A DNA stretch of 64,000 bases. Source: Chondromyces crocatus (lineage in GTDB: Bacteria > Myxococcota_A > Polyangia > Polyangiales > Polyangiaceae). The stretch lies in NCBI RefSeq assembly GCF_001189295.1, contig NZ_CP012159.1, forward strand, positions 372,001-436,000, in the 5' to 3' direction. The position numbers and the translations under genes are program-made. Shown piece by piece: positions 18,590-27,182 of this stretch. A model generated the notes under the pieces. It saw nothing but the letters and a program-made list of their open reading frames with translations. It did no database searches and was not told the DNA's origin. Position 1 is the first letter of the stretch, and each line of letters begins with the position of its first letter.

Positions 18590-21500
18590 ATGTCGCTTCG
18601 GGTCTCCTGGTCTCGATGGCTCTGGCTCACGTTTGCGACATCTGTCGCCCTCCCCTGGATCGGCTGCGGGTCTGAAGACAGCCCCTCCACCTCGACCACG
18701 ATGAGCACAGGGACCACGATCCCTGGCCCCACCTCGGGACCAGGGGGTGGGGGTGGACTCGGCGGGAGCGGTGGGCTCGGTGGAAACGGCGCAGGGGGGA
18801 ATGAAGGCGGATCCGGCGGGACAGGTGGCAGCATCACCTGCGGTGCCGGGGAAAAAGACTGCGGCGGCCAGTGCGTGAGCGCCGACGATCCGCAGTATGG
18901 GTGTACCGCGGCCGCCTGTGAGCCCTGCGCGCTGGACAATGCCGGGGCGCTCTGCTCCGGCGGCGAGTGTCAAATTGCAGCCTGCGATCCTGGCTTCGAG
19001 AACTGCGACGGCGATCACGGCACCGGGTGCGAGGTCAATACACGCACCGATACCGATCATTGCGGCGCGTGCGGAGCCCAGTGCGTCGTCCCTCATGCCG
19101 AGCCCGTCTGCACCGACGGCGCCTGCGGCATCGGGGCCTGCACGGCGCCCTACGAGGACTGTGATGCCTCGTCACAGAATGGCTGCGAGGCCTGGGTCTC
19201 GGCGGATCCTCAGCACTGCGCCGGCTGCAACATGCCCTGCGCTCCAGGAGAGCAGTGTCAGAGCGGGGTCTGCGGTGTGTACTGCCCGTCGGATCTCGCC
19301 AACTGCGACAACGATGCAGAGAACGGCTGCGAGACCTCGCTCGGGACGCTGGACGACTGCGGCTTCTGTGGCGATGCCTGCGATCTGCCGCACGCCACGG
19401 CGGCGTGTACGGCAGGGTCGTGCCAGATCGACACCTGTGACGCCGGCCATGCCGACTGCGACGGCGTGGCAGAGAACGGCTGCGAGGCCTCGCTCGACAG
19501 CTCGGCGCTGGATTGCGGGACCTGCGGCACCATCTGTCCCGGCGGGCCCCACTCGACGGCAGTGTGTACGCAGGGTGCGTGCGGCATCGTCTGTGACGGG
19601 GGATTCGAGAACTGCGACGGCCTGGCTTCGAATGGCTGCGAGAGCGCCGTCACGACGGACGTGCAGAACTGCGGTGGCTGCGGGGTCATCTGCCCCGCTC
19701 CCAATGGCACAGCGACCTGTTCTGCGGGTCAGTGCGGCGTGGCCTCCTGCGCGGCGGGCTATGCCGACTGTAACCAGCTCCCACTGGATGGATGCGAGGT
19801 CGACACCTCCACGAGCGTCGGCCACTGCGGTTCGTGCGGCAACGCTTGCCCTGTCGTTGCCAATGGCGCTGCCCAGTGCAGCGGTGGCAGCTGTGGGACG
19901 GTCTGCAATCCCGGCTTCGCAAGCTGCAACGGCACGCTCGACGATGGCTGCGAGGTGAACCTGCAGGGCGACACGGCGAACTGCGGCGCGTGCGGCACGG
20001 TCTGCAGCTTCCCCAACGCGACGGCGACGTGCAACGCGGGAGCCTGTTCGCTGGGAGCGTGCCTACCCGGCTTCGCAGACTGCAATGGCGTGCTCGCCGA
20101 TGGGTGCGAGACCCACATCGACACGAGCCTGAATCACTGCGGCGGCTGTGGTCTCAACTGCCTCGTGGCCAATGGAACGCCCACCTGCGTGGGCGGCTCC
20201 TGCCAGGTGGGCGCTTGTAACCCCGGCGCAGGCGACTGCAACCAGGATCCGTCCGACGGTTGCGAGGTCAACATCTCCGGCAATGCCAGCCACTGCGGCG
20301 CCTGTGGAACCCCCTGCGTCGTCGCCAACGGCACGCCGCTCTGCTCCAACGGCAGCTGTCAGGTGGGAAGCTGCGCGGCGGGGTGGGCCAACTGCGACGG
20401 GGTTCACGCCAATGGGTGCGAGATCCAGACCTCGACCAACGCCAGCAACTGCGGCGCCTGCGGCAACACCTGCGCTACCGCCAACGGCACCCCGGCGTGT
20501 GTGAACAGCAGCTGCCAGGTCGGCTCGTGCAACAGCGGCTTCGGCAACTGTGACGGGAATGCCGCCAACGGCTGCGAGACCAACCTCCAGAACAACATCG
20601 GAAACTGCGGCGCCTGCGGCAACACCTGCTCGACGGCCAACGGCACCCCGACCTGCGCCGGGGGCTCCTGCGCGATCGGGACCTGCAACAGCGGCTTCGG
20701 CAACTGTGACGGGAACACCGCGAACGGCTGCGAGACCAACCTTCAGAACAGCGTCGGGAACTGCGGTGCCTGCGGCAATGCCTGCTCGACGGCCAATGGC
20801 ACCCCGGCCTGCTCTGCGGGCTCCTGCGGGATCGGAGCCTGCAACAGCGGTTTCGGCAACTGTGACGGGAATGCCGCCAACGGCTGCGAGACCAACCTCC
20901 AGAACAGCGTCGGCCACTGCGGCGCCTGCGGCACCGTGTGCTCCGTGGCGAACGGCACCCCCAGCTGCACGGGCGGGGCTTGCTCCATCTCCTCCTGCAA
21001 CAGCGGCTGGGGGAACTGCGACGGCAGCACGGCCAACGGCTGCGAGACCAACCTCCAGAACAGCGTCGGCCACTGCGGCGCCTGCGGCACCGTGTGCTCC
21101 GTGGCGAACGGCACCCCCAGCTGCGCTGGTGGCTCCTGCGCGATCGCTTCGTGCAACAGCGGCTGGGCAGACTGCGACGGGAACCCGAGCAATGGCTGCG
21201 AGACCAACCTCCTCTCGAACGTCGGCAGCTGTGGCGCCTGCGGAAACGCCTGCACCGCGGCCAACGGGGTGGCGAGCTGCGCCGGAGGGGCCTGCGGTGT
21301 CGCCGCGTGCAACCCCGGATGGGGCAACTGCGACGGGAACCCGAGCAATGGCTGCGAGACCAACCTTCTCTCCAGCGCCAACCACTGTGGAACTTGCGGT
21401 GTCGCTTGCGTGATGCCCAACGCCGTCGGTGCCTGCGCCGCCGGGGGCTGTGTCATCGCGGCCTGCAACCCAGGCTATGCCGACTGCGACGGCCTCGTCG

Positions 21501-22411
21501 CGAACGGCTGCGAGGTGAACATTCAGTCGAGCGCCAACCACTGCGGCGCGTGCGGGAACACCTGCTCTGCCGCCAATGGGACGGCTGCCTGTCTCTCCGG
21601 GACGTGCGTCGTGGCGAGCTGCGACCCTGGCTGGGGGAACTGCGACGGCGATGTCGCCAATGGCTGCGAGACCAACCTTCAGAGCAGCACCGGGCACTGC
21701 GGGACCTGTGGCAACACCTGCAACCCGGCGAACGGAACGGGCGCTTGCTCGGCCGGTTCCTGCACCGTCGCCAGCTGCAACGCAGGGTTCCAGAACTGCG
21801 ACGGCAACGTCGCCAATGGCTGCGAGGTCAACACCAACACCGACGCTGCCAACTGCGGCGGCTGCGGAAACGCCTGCGGATCCGTCTGCACCAGCAACGT
21901 CAGCAGCACGACCTGCTCTGCCGGCGCTTGCAGCATCACGGGCTGCAGTGGCAGCTACCACAACGTCGATGGTGTCTGCACGAACGGCTGCGAGTGCCTG
22001 TCGTCGAACGTGAGCTCGAGCTGCAATCTGCCGGCGAGCCTCGGAACGATCGCCCTGGGAGGGCAGACGGCGACGACGGCCAACCTGGTGCCCACAGGGA
22101 AGGAGAACTGGTACACCGTCACCTTCACGGGCAACACCAACACCACCTACCACCCGCATGTCCGCTTCACCGCGAACCCGGGGAATGCCTTCCGGTTCGA
22201 CATCCGCTCGAACTGCGCTGGCGGTGCTCTGCCGTGCGGTGTCGAGGGGGGCCAGAGCAACGGCCTGACGGAGTGGGAGGTCTTCAGAACCGCGGGCACG
22301 TACCAGCCCGTCCCTGCCGTCGGCACCAATGGCACCGTCTTGATCCGCGTCTACCGCGTCGCTGGCGCGCCCGTGAACTGCAACAACTTCACGCTGGCCA
22401 TCAGCAACTGA
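18590..22411 (+). CDS. Giant lipoprotein with about 19 Cys-rich 52-residue repeats
   Basis: The 1273-residue protein has a signal ending in WIGC, then a Thr/Ser and Gly-rich spacer. About 19 tandem 52-residue units follow, with consensus around CDG..ANGCETNL..S..HCGACG..C....G...C..G.C....C..GW..C and roughly eight cysteines each. The last ~130 residues are a different beta-rich domain (CEC...W.TV.F...YHP.V...FR.D...NCAG...YR). That domain is also the C-terminus of the MopE-type lipoprotein encoded in the facing HXS operon. Central units are nearly identical in DNA: 20881-20968 repeats exactly at 21037-21124. It probably forms a long disulfide-rod on the cell surface. Role in the HXS system is inference. 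Confidence 0.8.
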   Translation: MSLRVSWSRWLWLTFATSVALPWIGCGSEDSPSTSTTMSTGTTIPGPTSGPGGGGGLGGSGGLGGNGAGGNEGGSGGTGGSITCGAGEKDCGGQCVSADDPQYGCTAAACEPCALDNAGALCSGGECQIAACDPGFENCDGDHGTGCEVNTRTDTDHCGACGAQCVVPHAEPVCTDGACGIGACTAPYEDCDASSQNGCEAWVSADPQHCAGCNMPCAPGEQCQSGVCGVYCPSDLANCDNDAENGCETSLGTLDDCGFCGDACDLPHATAACTAGSCQIDTCDAGHADCDGVAENGCEASLDSSALDCGTCGTICPGGPHSTAVCTQGACGIVCDGGFENCDGLASNGCESAVTTDVQNCGGCGVICPAPNGTATCSAGQCGVASCAAGYADCNQLPLDGCEVDTSTSVGHCGSCGNACPVVANGAAQCSGGSCGTVCNPGFASCNGTLDDGCEVNLQGDTANCGACGTVCSFPNATATCNAGACSLGACLPGFADCNGVLADGCETHIDTSLNHCGGCGLNCLVANGTPTCVGGSCQVGACNPGAGDCNQDPSDGCEVNISGNASHCGACGTPCVVANGTPLCSNGSCQVGSCAAGWANCDGVHANGCEIQTSTNASNCGACGNTCATANGTPACVNSSCQVGSCNSGFGNCDGNAANGCETNLQNNIGNCGACGNTCSTANGTPTCAGGSCAIGTCNSGFGNCDGNTANGCETNLQNSVGNCGACGNACSTANGTPACSAGSCGIGACNSGFGNCDGNAANGCETNLQNSVGHCGACGTVCSVANGTPSCTGGACSISSCNSGWGNCDGSTANGCETNLQNSVGHCGACGTVCSVANGTPSCAGGSCAIASCNSGWADCDGNPSNGCETNLLSNVGSCGACGNACTAANGVASCAGGACGVAACNPGWGNCDGNPSNGCETNLLSSANHCGTCGVACVMPNAVGACAAGGCVIAACNPGYADCDGLVANGCEVNIQSSANHCGACGNTCSAANGTAACLSGTCVVASCDPGWGNCDGDVANGCETNLQSSTGHCGTCGNTCNPANGTGACSAGSCTVASCNAGFQNCDGNVANGCEVNTNTDAANCGGCGNACGSVCTSNVSSTTCSAGACSITGCSGSYHNVDGVCTNGCECLSSNVSSSCNLPASLGTIALGGQTATTANLVPTGKENWYTVTFTGNTNTTYHPHVRFTANPGNAFRFDIRSNCAGGALPCGVEGGQSNGLTEWEVFRTAGTYQPVPAVGTNGTVLIRVYRVAGAPVNCNNFTLAISN

Positions 22412-22650
22412 CGTCCACAAACGGCGCAGAGCGCTGCCTCGAGCAACGCTCTGCGGATCCCACCGACTGCGTCTTCACGCTGGCCATCCGCAACTGGCGC
22501 CCACAAACGGCGCAGAGCGCTGCCTCGAGCAACGCTCGCGTCGTCTACCGCGTCGTCTCGATGGCCCTCAGCAACATCACGCTGGCCATCGACAACGGGC
22601 GCCCACAAACGGCGCAGAGCGCTGCCTGAGGCAACGCTCGCGTCGTTTCT
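22388..22650 (+). repeat. Three imperfect tandem copies of the giant gene's 3' end
   Basis: The segment covering the last codons and downstream hairpin (CACGCTGGCCATC...ACAAACGGCGCAGAGCGCTGCC) recurs beginning near 22388, 22474 and 22577. Copy 1 forms CGCAGAGCG...CGCTCTGCG with an inner TGC...GCA stem, a plausible terminator; copies 2 and 3 are shorter versions. Apart from these copies, the 313-base convergent stretch 22412-22724 has no gene. Confidence 0.8.
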
Positions 22651-22724
22651 CGATGGGTCAGGCTAGCGGGAGGCTGTACGACGACCGATCTGCGCAGACC
22701 GGTCGAAGCGCGTAGCGAGAATCG

Positions 22725-22970
22725 CTACCAGCTCCCGTGAGACCCATGGCTGCCATGCGACCCATGGCTGCCATGCGACCCATGGCTGCCATGCGACCCA
22801 TGGCTACAGTGCTGTGCGGGGATCACCCCGCCTTCGCTCTCACCGGGGAAGCCCATCTTCTCTGCATCCTCGGTGGCCTTCTCGGCCATGTCTGCTTCGA
22901 CTCGCGACAACATCCCGCCGGGCTTTGCCGAGAAGCTCGGTAGCTTGCCGTTCTCGCCATTCTTCGCCAT
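22725..22970 (-). CDS. hxsA: His-Xaa-Ser repeat precursor peptide (HxsA-like)
   Basis: The 81-residue peptide has a charged leader without signal peptide (MAKNGENGKLPSFSAKP... to residue 54) and then C55 followed by eight Ser-His-Gly units and a terminal Ser-Trp. Read in phase this is His-Gly-Ser, the His-Xaa-Ser motif that names the HXS system. In DNA the core is an 18-bp tandem repeat alternating AGC-CAT-GGG with TCG-CAT-GGC codons. A GGGAGG site precedes the ATG. It is the last gene of the operon, 43 bases after hxsB. By family knowledge it is the radical-SAM substrate; the modification is unknown to me. Confidence 0.85.
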   Translation of the reverse strand: MAKNGENGKLPSFSAKPGGMLSRVEADMAEKATEDAEKMGFPGESEGGVIPAQHCSHGSHGSHGSHGSHGSHGSHGSHGSW

Positions 22971-23013
22971 CTCGCGCCTCCCAGTCTGCGCTGCGCGCTC
23001 ACTCCAGTCCTAC

Positions 23014-24513
23014 CTACGACGCCGCGGGGGTGTGCAGAAAGTGTGACCGTTCTCTCACCGTCGTCCAACGTCGAAGAATTTCGACTGTCTGTGCATCGTT
23101 CGCCCGCAGTTTTTCGAAAAGGTAGTCCTGAATCCTCTTGTGCACCGAGCAGAGCGTACTCTCCCGCATCCGCCCGAAGATTGTCCCCTGGGTCCGGTAG
23201 CTGTGCTCCGGCTGGATCCCGCAGTACGGGGCATAGGTGCAATTCACGCAATCCGGCTGCACCTCACGGATGGACGACATGACCAGCGCCCTCACCGTCT
23301 CGTGCTTCATGAGCCCGCGATAGCTCGCGGTGCGCACGTCGCCGATGAGGAAAGCGTCATCCCCCGTCTCGTGGAGCATGCGCCCTTCATCGCTGGAGAA
23401 GATCTTCCCATCATAATTGTACGCGAGTGCCCCGATACCCGAGCCGCTCGGCGAGCGGATGTCGAGAAAATTCGGGTCGTCGTCGCCGAGGATCTTGGTC
23501 AGAAAGATGGCGGCGTACCGCTCCAGGACCTGCACGCCTTTGCGGTTGAGATCCAGGATGTGCTCCACGGCCGCTCGATAGAAGTCGTGGAAGGCCGTCC
23601 GATCATACTCGACGATCTGTGCCGTTCGCCCTGCAAAACCGAACGGATCCACCGGGCGCAGGAAGATGGCTCGGCAGCCGAGGTTCACGTAAGCGTCCAC
23701 GATCTCACGAGGATATTTCAGCGCTTCACGCGTCGTCGTGAGCAACGCTTCGACGTGATAGAGCGTGGGATCGAGACCGAGATCGACATAGCGCTTGTTG
23801 ATGCGCTCGATCCACCGGATCGCTTCGCGGTGCGAGCTGCCGCCCGCAAGGATGCGCTGCTTGTTGTGGAGCGCCTCCGGGCCATCGATGCTGGTGCAGA
23901 TCTGAACGCGCTTCTCCGTGAGGTAGGAGAGTTTCTCCTCGTCCATCAGCGCGAGGTTCGACACCATGGTGAACCCCAGGTCCTTGCCGTAGGCCCGGTT
24001 TCTCGCGAGCGCGTACTCGATCACGTGGCGCATCACAGGGAAGTTCACCAGCGGCTCACCTCCCTGGAACTCGATGGTCACGCCCGGCGAGGTCGACTGC
24101 AGCGCCAGGTCGACGCATCGCTCTCCGATCTCGGGCGTCATGTCGGTATGCACCGCCTCCATGTTTGCCCGGCTCGCATGGCAATACACGCAGGTCTCGT
24201 TGCATCGGAGCGTCACGACCAGGATGTGCAGGTTGGGCCCGTAGTCGAGAAAGCGTCGCTTCTGTCGCACACGCTTGCTCACCGCCTCGATATCGAGCCT
24301 CGAGCGCAGGAAGTTCCTCCCGGCGAGCTGTTCTTGCAGGTCGACCGGGATCTCTCCACGCATCATTGCGGTCAGCTGGGGCCGCGCCACGAAGACCCAG
24401 TCGCCCCACTCATTGGTGAGCAGCACATCGTCCCCGATGGGCCTCAAGCGAACCGGGACCAGATCGGAGGGAGCTTGGGGCCGCGCTCCGTTCAGCGCGA
24501 GATCGAAGGTCAT
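23014..24513 (-). CDS. hxsB: HxsB-type radical SAM/SPASM peptide maturase
   Basis: The 499-residue enzyme carries the radical SAM cluster motif C104-x3-C108-x2-C111 (LRCNETCVYCHAS), then EFQGGEPLVNF, and SNLALMDEEKL...CTSIDGPEALH typical of peptide-modifying members. The C-terminus has a SPASM-like cysteine cluster (CVNCTYAPYCGIQPE and a later C). The N-terminal 90 residues (VLLTNEWGDWVFV...) resemble the peptide-recognition part of HxsB. Its start overlaps the preceding stop as ATGA, so translation is coupled. It is cytoplasmic and expected to modify the adjacent His-Gly-Ser peptide using SAM. Confidence 0.87.
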   Translation of the reverse strand: MTFDLALNGARPQAPSDLVPVRLRPIGDDVLLTNEWGDWVFVARPQLTAMMRGEIPVDLQEQLAGRNFLRSRLDIEAVSKRVRQKRRFLDYGPNLHILVVTLRCNETCVYCHASRANMEAVHTDMTPEIGERCVDLALQSTSPGVTIEFQGGEPLVNFPVMRHVIEYALARNRAYGKDLGFTMVSNLALMDEEKLSYLTEKRVQICTSIDGPEALHNKQRILAGGSSHREAIRWIERINKRYVDLGLDPTLYHVEALLTTTREALKYPREIVDAYVNLGCRAIFLRPVDPFGFAGRTAQIVEYDRTAFHDFYRAAVEHILDLNRKGVQVLERYAAIFLTKILGDDDPNFLDIRSPSGSGIGALAYNYDGKIFSSDEGRMLHETGDDAFLIGDVRTASYRGLMKHETVRALVMSSIREVQPDCVNCTYAPYCGIQPEHSYRTQGTIFGRMRESTLCSVHKRIQDYLFEKLRANDAQTVEILRRWTTVRERSHFLHTPAAS

Positions 24514-24782
24514 GCTGGCTCTCCCGAACTGGCAGCGGCCAGCACGTCCTCTGGCAACCGGCTGCGCTCGATGGTCTTCCCGAGCGCATAGTTCGACAGC
24601 TCGGCCGCGAGCGTCACCTCGTCGATTCCTTCGGCCAGCGCATGGGGTGAAGCCGAAATCTTCACCACCCAGGTTTCATGCTCGCGTGCGAGCTCGGCAT
24701 CCAGAAAGTCTGCGTACACGCGCACCGCCTCGTCGACAGCGAACCCGTCGTACAGGTCCTCATGGAAGCGCAGTTCGGTCAC
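24510..24782 (-). CDS. HxsD-like protein 2
   Basis: The 90-residue protein starts at a GTG that overlaps the preceding stop (GTGA), giving VTELRFHEDLYDGFAVDEAV. It has a predicted beta-strand/helix pattern and the segment ELSNYALGKTIERS, which lines up with the LLNDYxLRE-like block that marks HxsD. The next protein in the operon order, encoded at 24779-25342, has the same layout. So this looks like a duplicated HxsD, probably a small partner of the radical SAM enzymes. The exact function of HxsD is not established. Confidence 0.65.
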   Translation of the reverse strand: MTELRFHEDLYDGFAVDEAVRVYADFLDAELAREHETWVVKISASPHALAEGIDEVTLAAELSNYALGKTIERSRLPEDVLAAASSGEPA

Positions 24783-25342
24783 GTCGTCTCCCTGCCGCCG
24801 TCTGCGGCAGTGGAAGGAGTCGCCGCCTGGGTCGAGCCGGCCGTGTCCGCGCTGGGCTCCGCCGCCTCGCCCGGCTTGGCCTTCTTCTTTCCGTACTTGT
24901 CTTCCCAGCTCATGGCGATACCGAGCGGATCGTCGAAGGCCGTGTCGTCGCCGATGTCCATCGCGAGCAGCTCGTCGAGGCCCGGTGGTCCTGCGGCTCC
25001 GCCCAGCGCGCGCGCGGTGATCGTCTCGATCAACTGGCGGTTCTGGGACGCGATCTCCTGACGCCACGCCTGCGCGAGCAGCTCGTTCTGGAGTTCGCCA
25101 GCGAGCGCGTCCGTCAGCTCGGGCGTGCCTCGCTTTGCCCGCAAGGTGACCTTGATCCGCCCCTCGCCCACCCGATCCAGGTGCACGTAGCAGCGGTCGA
25201 TGAACACGTACGCGGCCCCGTAGATCACGTCCTTCGGGTAGAGCTGCTCATCGAATTCGATCTCGACGACATGCGGTGTGGCGGACACGGAAAGCTGGCC
25301 TGACGGCTCCGTACGCGCTGGCGTCTCCCTGGTACTGCTCAT
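24779..25342 (-). CDS. hxsD: HxsD-like protein 1
   Basis: The 187-residue protein contains VEIEFDEQLYPKDVIYGAAY, a predicted beta-alpha stretch, then LQNELLAQAWRQEIASQN followed by LIETITARAL. That order fits HxsD (early Y..eai..AaY, later NeLlDq.LR..i). The last 80 residues are an Ala/Pro/Thr/Asp-rich, probably disordered tail not usual for HxsD. A gap of 16 bases follows the MopE lipoprotein gene, and the stop overlaps the next start by four bases. Cytoplasmic accessory role inferred. Confidence 0.7.
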   Translation of the reverse strand: MSSTRETPARTEPSGQLSVSATPHVVEIEFDEQLYPKDVIYGAAYVFIDRCYVHLDRVGEGRIKVTLRAKRGTPELTDALAGELQNELLAQAWRQEIASQNRQLIETITARALGGAAGPPGLDELLAMDIGDDTAFDDPLGIAMSWEDKYGKKKAKPGEAAEPSADTAGSTQAATPSTAADGGRETT

Positions 25343-25358
25343 GAACGGGATCTCACCC

Positions 25359-27167
25359 TCAGTTGGTGTTGGTCGCAGTTACGGTGTAGTTGGTGCAAGT
25401 CGGCTGGGACCCGTTGGCGCGGTAGACACGTACGCGCACCGTCGAAGCCCGCGGCGTGCTGTCATTGCAGCAGTTCGGCCCCGCCGAATAGAGGTTGTAG
25501 TTCTGCTCCCATGTCGACACGTTGATCCCGTTCTCGTTGTTGGCGCCGCCGAACGTCGAGCATCCAGCAGCCGTGCCCGCGCAGTTCACCATCACATCCA
25601 TGCGGTACTGGCCACCGCCCGAGTCGGTGAGCTGTACCTTCGGGCGGTAGGGTTGACCGACACCCGGGACGCTGAAGTTGAAGGTGACCCAGTCGCTGCC
25701 AGCAGCGGTCTCCACCTTCCCCGTCATGGTCACCGTGCCACCGGAAGGAACGGACAGCGATCCTGCCACGCCACAGCTCGTCGCCCACGAGTCGGTGACG
25801 CATTCGCACCCATCCCCGGCAGCGCCGTTGATGTTGGCATAGCCCCCATTGCAGGTCGTGATCTGGCACGTCCCGGTGTTGCAGGCCCACGCTTGCACGT
25901 TCGCGGCGCCCGGGTGCTGCGAAGCACAGGCATTGGTCGGGTTCATCTCGTCGACCTGCCCGTTGCAGTCATTGTCGAGGTTGTCGCAGATTTCTGCCTG
26001 CGACCCGGGTGTCACGACCGGGTTGCAGGTGAGCGCCCCGCCCGAGCACAGGGTGCGCCCCGCAGCACACACACCGGGAGCACCACTCTGACAAGGGTTG
26101 TTGTTGAGCAGGACCGGATCGTCGATCGTTCCATTGCAGTCGTCGTCCAGACCATTGCACGACTCCTGAATGGTGCCGGGCAAGGGTCCGCTGCACGTGA
26201 GCTGGAACGGCGCGGAAGAGGGACAGACATAGGTCCCGAACTGGCAGATGCCCAGGTAGCCCGGCCGCGTGCAGGTCTGCCCCACCTGAGGGATGCCCTC
26301 GTCGATCATGCCGTCGCAATCGTCATCGAGCCCGTTGCAGGCTTCCGGGAGCTGGCCTGGAGCGACGACCGGAGCGCAGATCACCCCGTTCACGCCGCTG
26401 CAGCTCGTGACGCCGCTCGCACATAGACCCATCAGGCCCGTCTGGCACTGCGTCCCGCCTCCGGGGTTTCCCTCATCGACGTTGCCATCGCAGTTGTTGT
26501 CGAGACCATCGCAGGTTTCTGGCTGCGGCGACGAGGCGACACACTGCACCTGACCGTTCACGCACTGCTGCGTGCCATGCGCGCACTCGCCGAGCGCTGC
26601 GGCCTGGCACGAGGCGCCACCACCCGGGTTGCCCTCATCGGTCTGGCCATTGCAGTTGTCATCGAGGCCGTTGCACAGCTCGGGCAGCTGCCCTGGCGAG
26701 GTGACCACCTCGCACTGCGTGCCGTTGGCTCCGTCGCACACGGTGACACCCGTGGCACAGACGCCCGGTAGCCCCGTGGCGCAGGGCAAGCCATCGGTGC
26801 CTTCATCGACATCGCCATCACAGTCGTTGTCGATGCCATCGCAGATCTCGGGCATTGGCGTGCAGCCTCCCCCCGCACCGCCGATCCCGGTCGCTCCCCC
26901 TTCTCCCCCGGCGCCACCGAGCCCTCCGAAGCCTCCCTGTCCCCCACCGCCTCCCGTGGCGCTGGAGGTCGTCGTGGTCGAGGTGGCGTCCCCGCCAGCC
27001 CCGCCGGTCCCTGTCCCCGTCCCCGTCCCGGTGCTCGTCGGCGTGGTCACCGTGTCGCTCTCCGCGCAGGCCATGAGGCTGGCCCCGCTAAGAAAGCACG
27101 TGATCGCAACCACCGCGAGAGGACGGGGGTGACCTTGGCGCGTGATGACGTGGCGTCCGCGATTCAT
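25359..27167 (-). CDS. MopE-type metal-binding-motif lipoprotein of the HXS operon
   Basis: The 602-residue lipoprotein has signal and lipobox SLMAC, then a Thr/Gly spacer. It has six copies of a CDGxDNDCDGxVDEG motif (CDGIDNDCDGDVDEG, CNGLDDNCNGQTDEG and relatives), the acidic putative metal-binding motif of MopE-like proteins. The C-terminal ~150 residues (CECVTDSWATSC...W.TFNF...YRPKV...VNCAG...VRVRVYRA) match the end of the giant Cys-repeat lipoprotein. A GGTGAGGAG site lies directly before the ATG. Position inside the radical-SAM operon, 15 bases from its neighbour, implies it acts with the modified peptide, perhaps holding or displaying it. That link is inference. Confidence 0.8.
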   Translation of the reverse strand: MNRGRHVITRQGHPRPLAVVAITCFLSGASLMACAESDTVTTPTSTGTGTGTGTGGAGGDATSTTTTSSATGGGGGQGGFGGLGGAGGEGGATGIGGAGGGCTPMPEICDGIDNDCDGDVDEGTDGLPCATGLPGVCATGVTVCDGANGTQCEVVTSPGQLPELCNGLDDNCNGQTDEGNPGGGASCQAAALGECAHGTQQCVNGQVQCVASSPQPETCDGLDNNCDGNVDEGNPGGGTQCQTGLMGLCASGVTSCSGVNGVICAPVVAPGQLPEACNGLDDDCDGMIDEGIPQVGQTCTRPGYLGICQFGTYVCPSSAPFQLTCSGPLPGTIQESCNGLDDDCNGTIDDPVLLNNNPCQSGAPGVCAAGRTLCSGGALTCNPVVTPGSQAEICDNLDNDCNGQVDEMNPTNACASQHPGAANVQAWACNTGTCQITTCNGGYANINGAAGDGCECVTDSWATSCGVAGSLSVPSGGTVTMTGKVETAAGSDWVTFNFSVPGVGQPYRPKVQLTDSGGGQYRMDVMVNCAGTAAGCSTFGGANNENGINVSTWEQNYNLYSAGPNCCNDSTPRASTVRVRVYRANGSQPTCTNYTVTATNTN

Positions 27168-27182
27168 CTCCTCACCTCGTCG

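Noticed and set aside
20063-22420. A 785-codon minus-strand open frame
   Set aside because: It is a shadow of the Cys-repeat gene; the sense strand has a clear signal peptide and repeat structure.
22737-22943. Plus-strand frame with MRPMAA repeats
   Set aside because: It is the complement of the SHG core; the minus strand has the ribosome-binding site and operon context.
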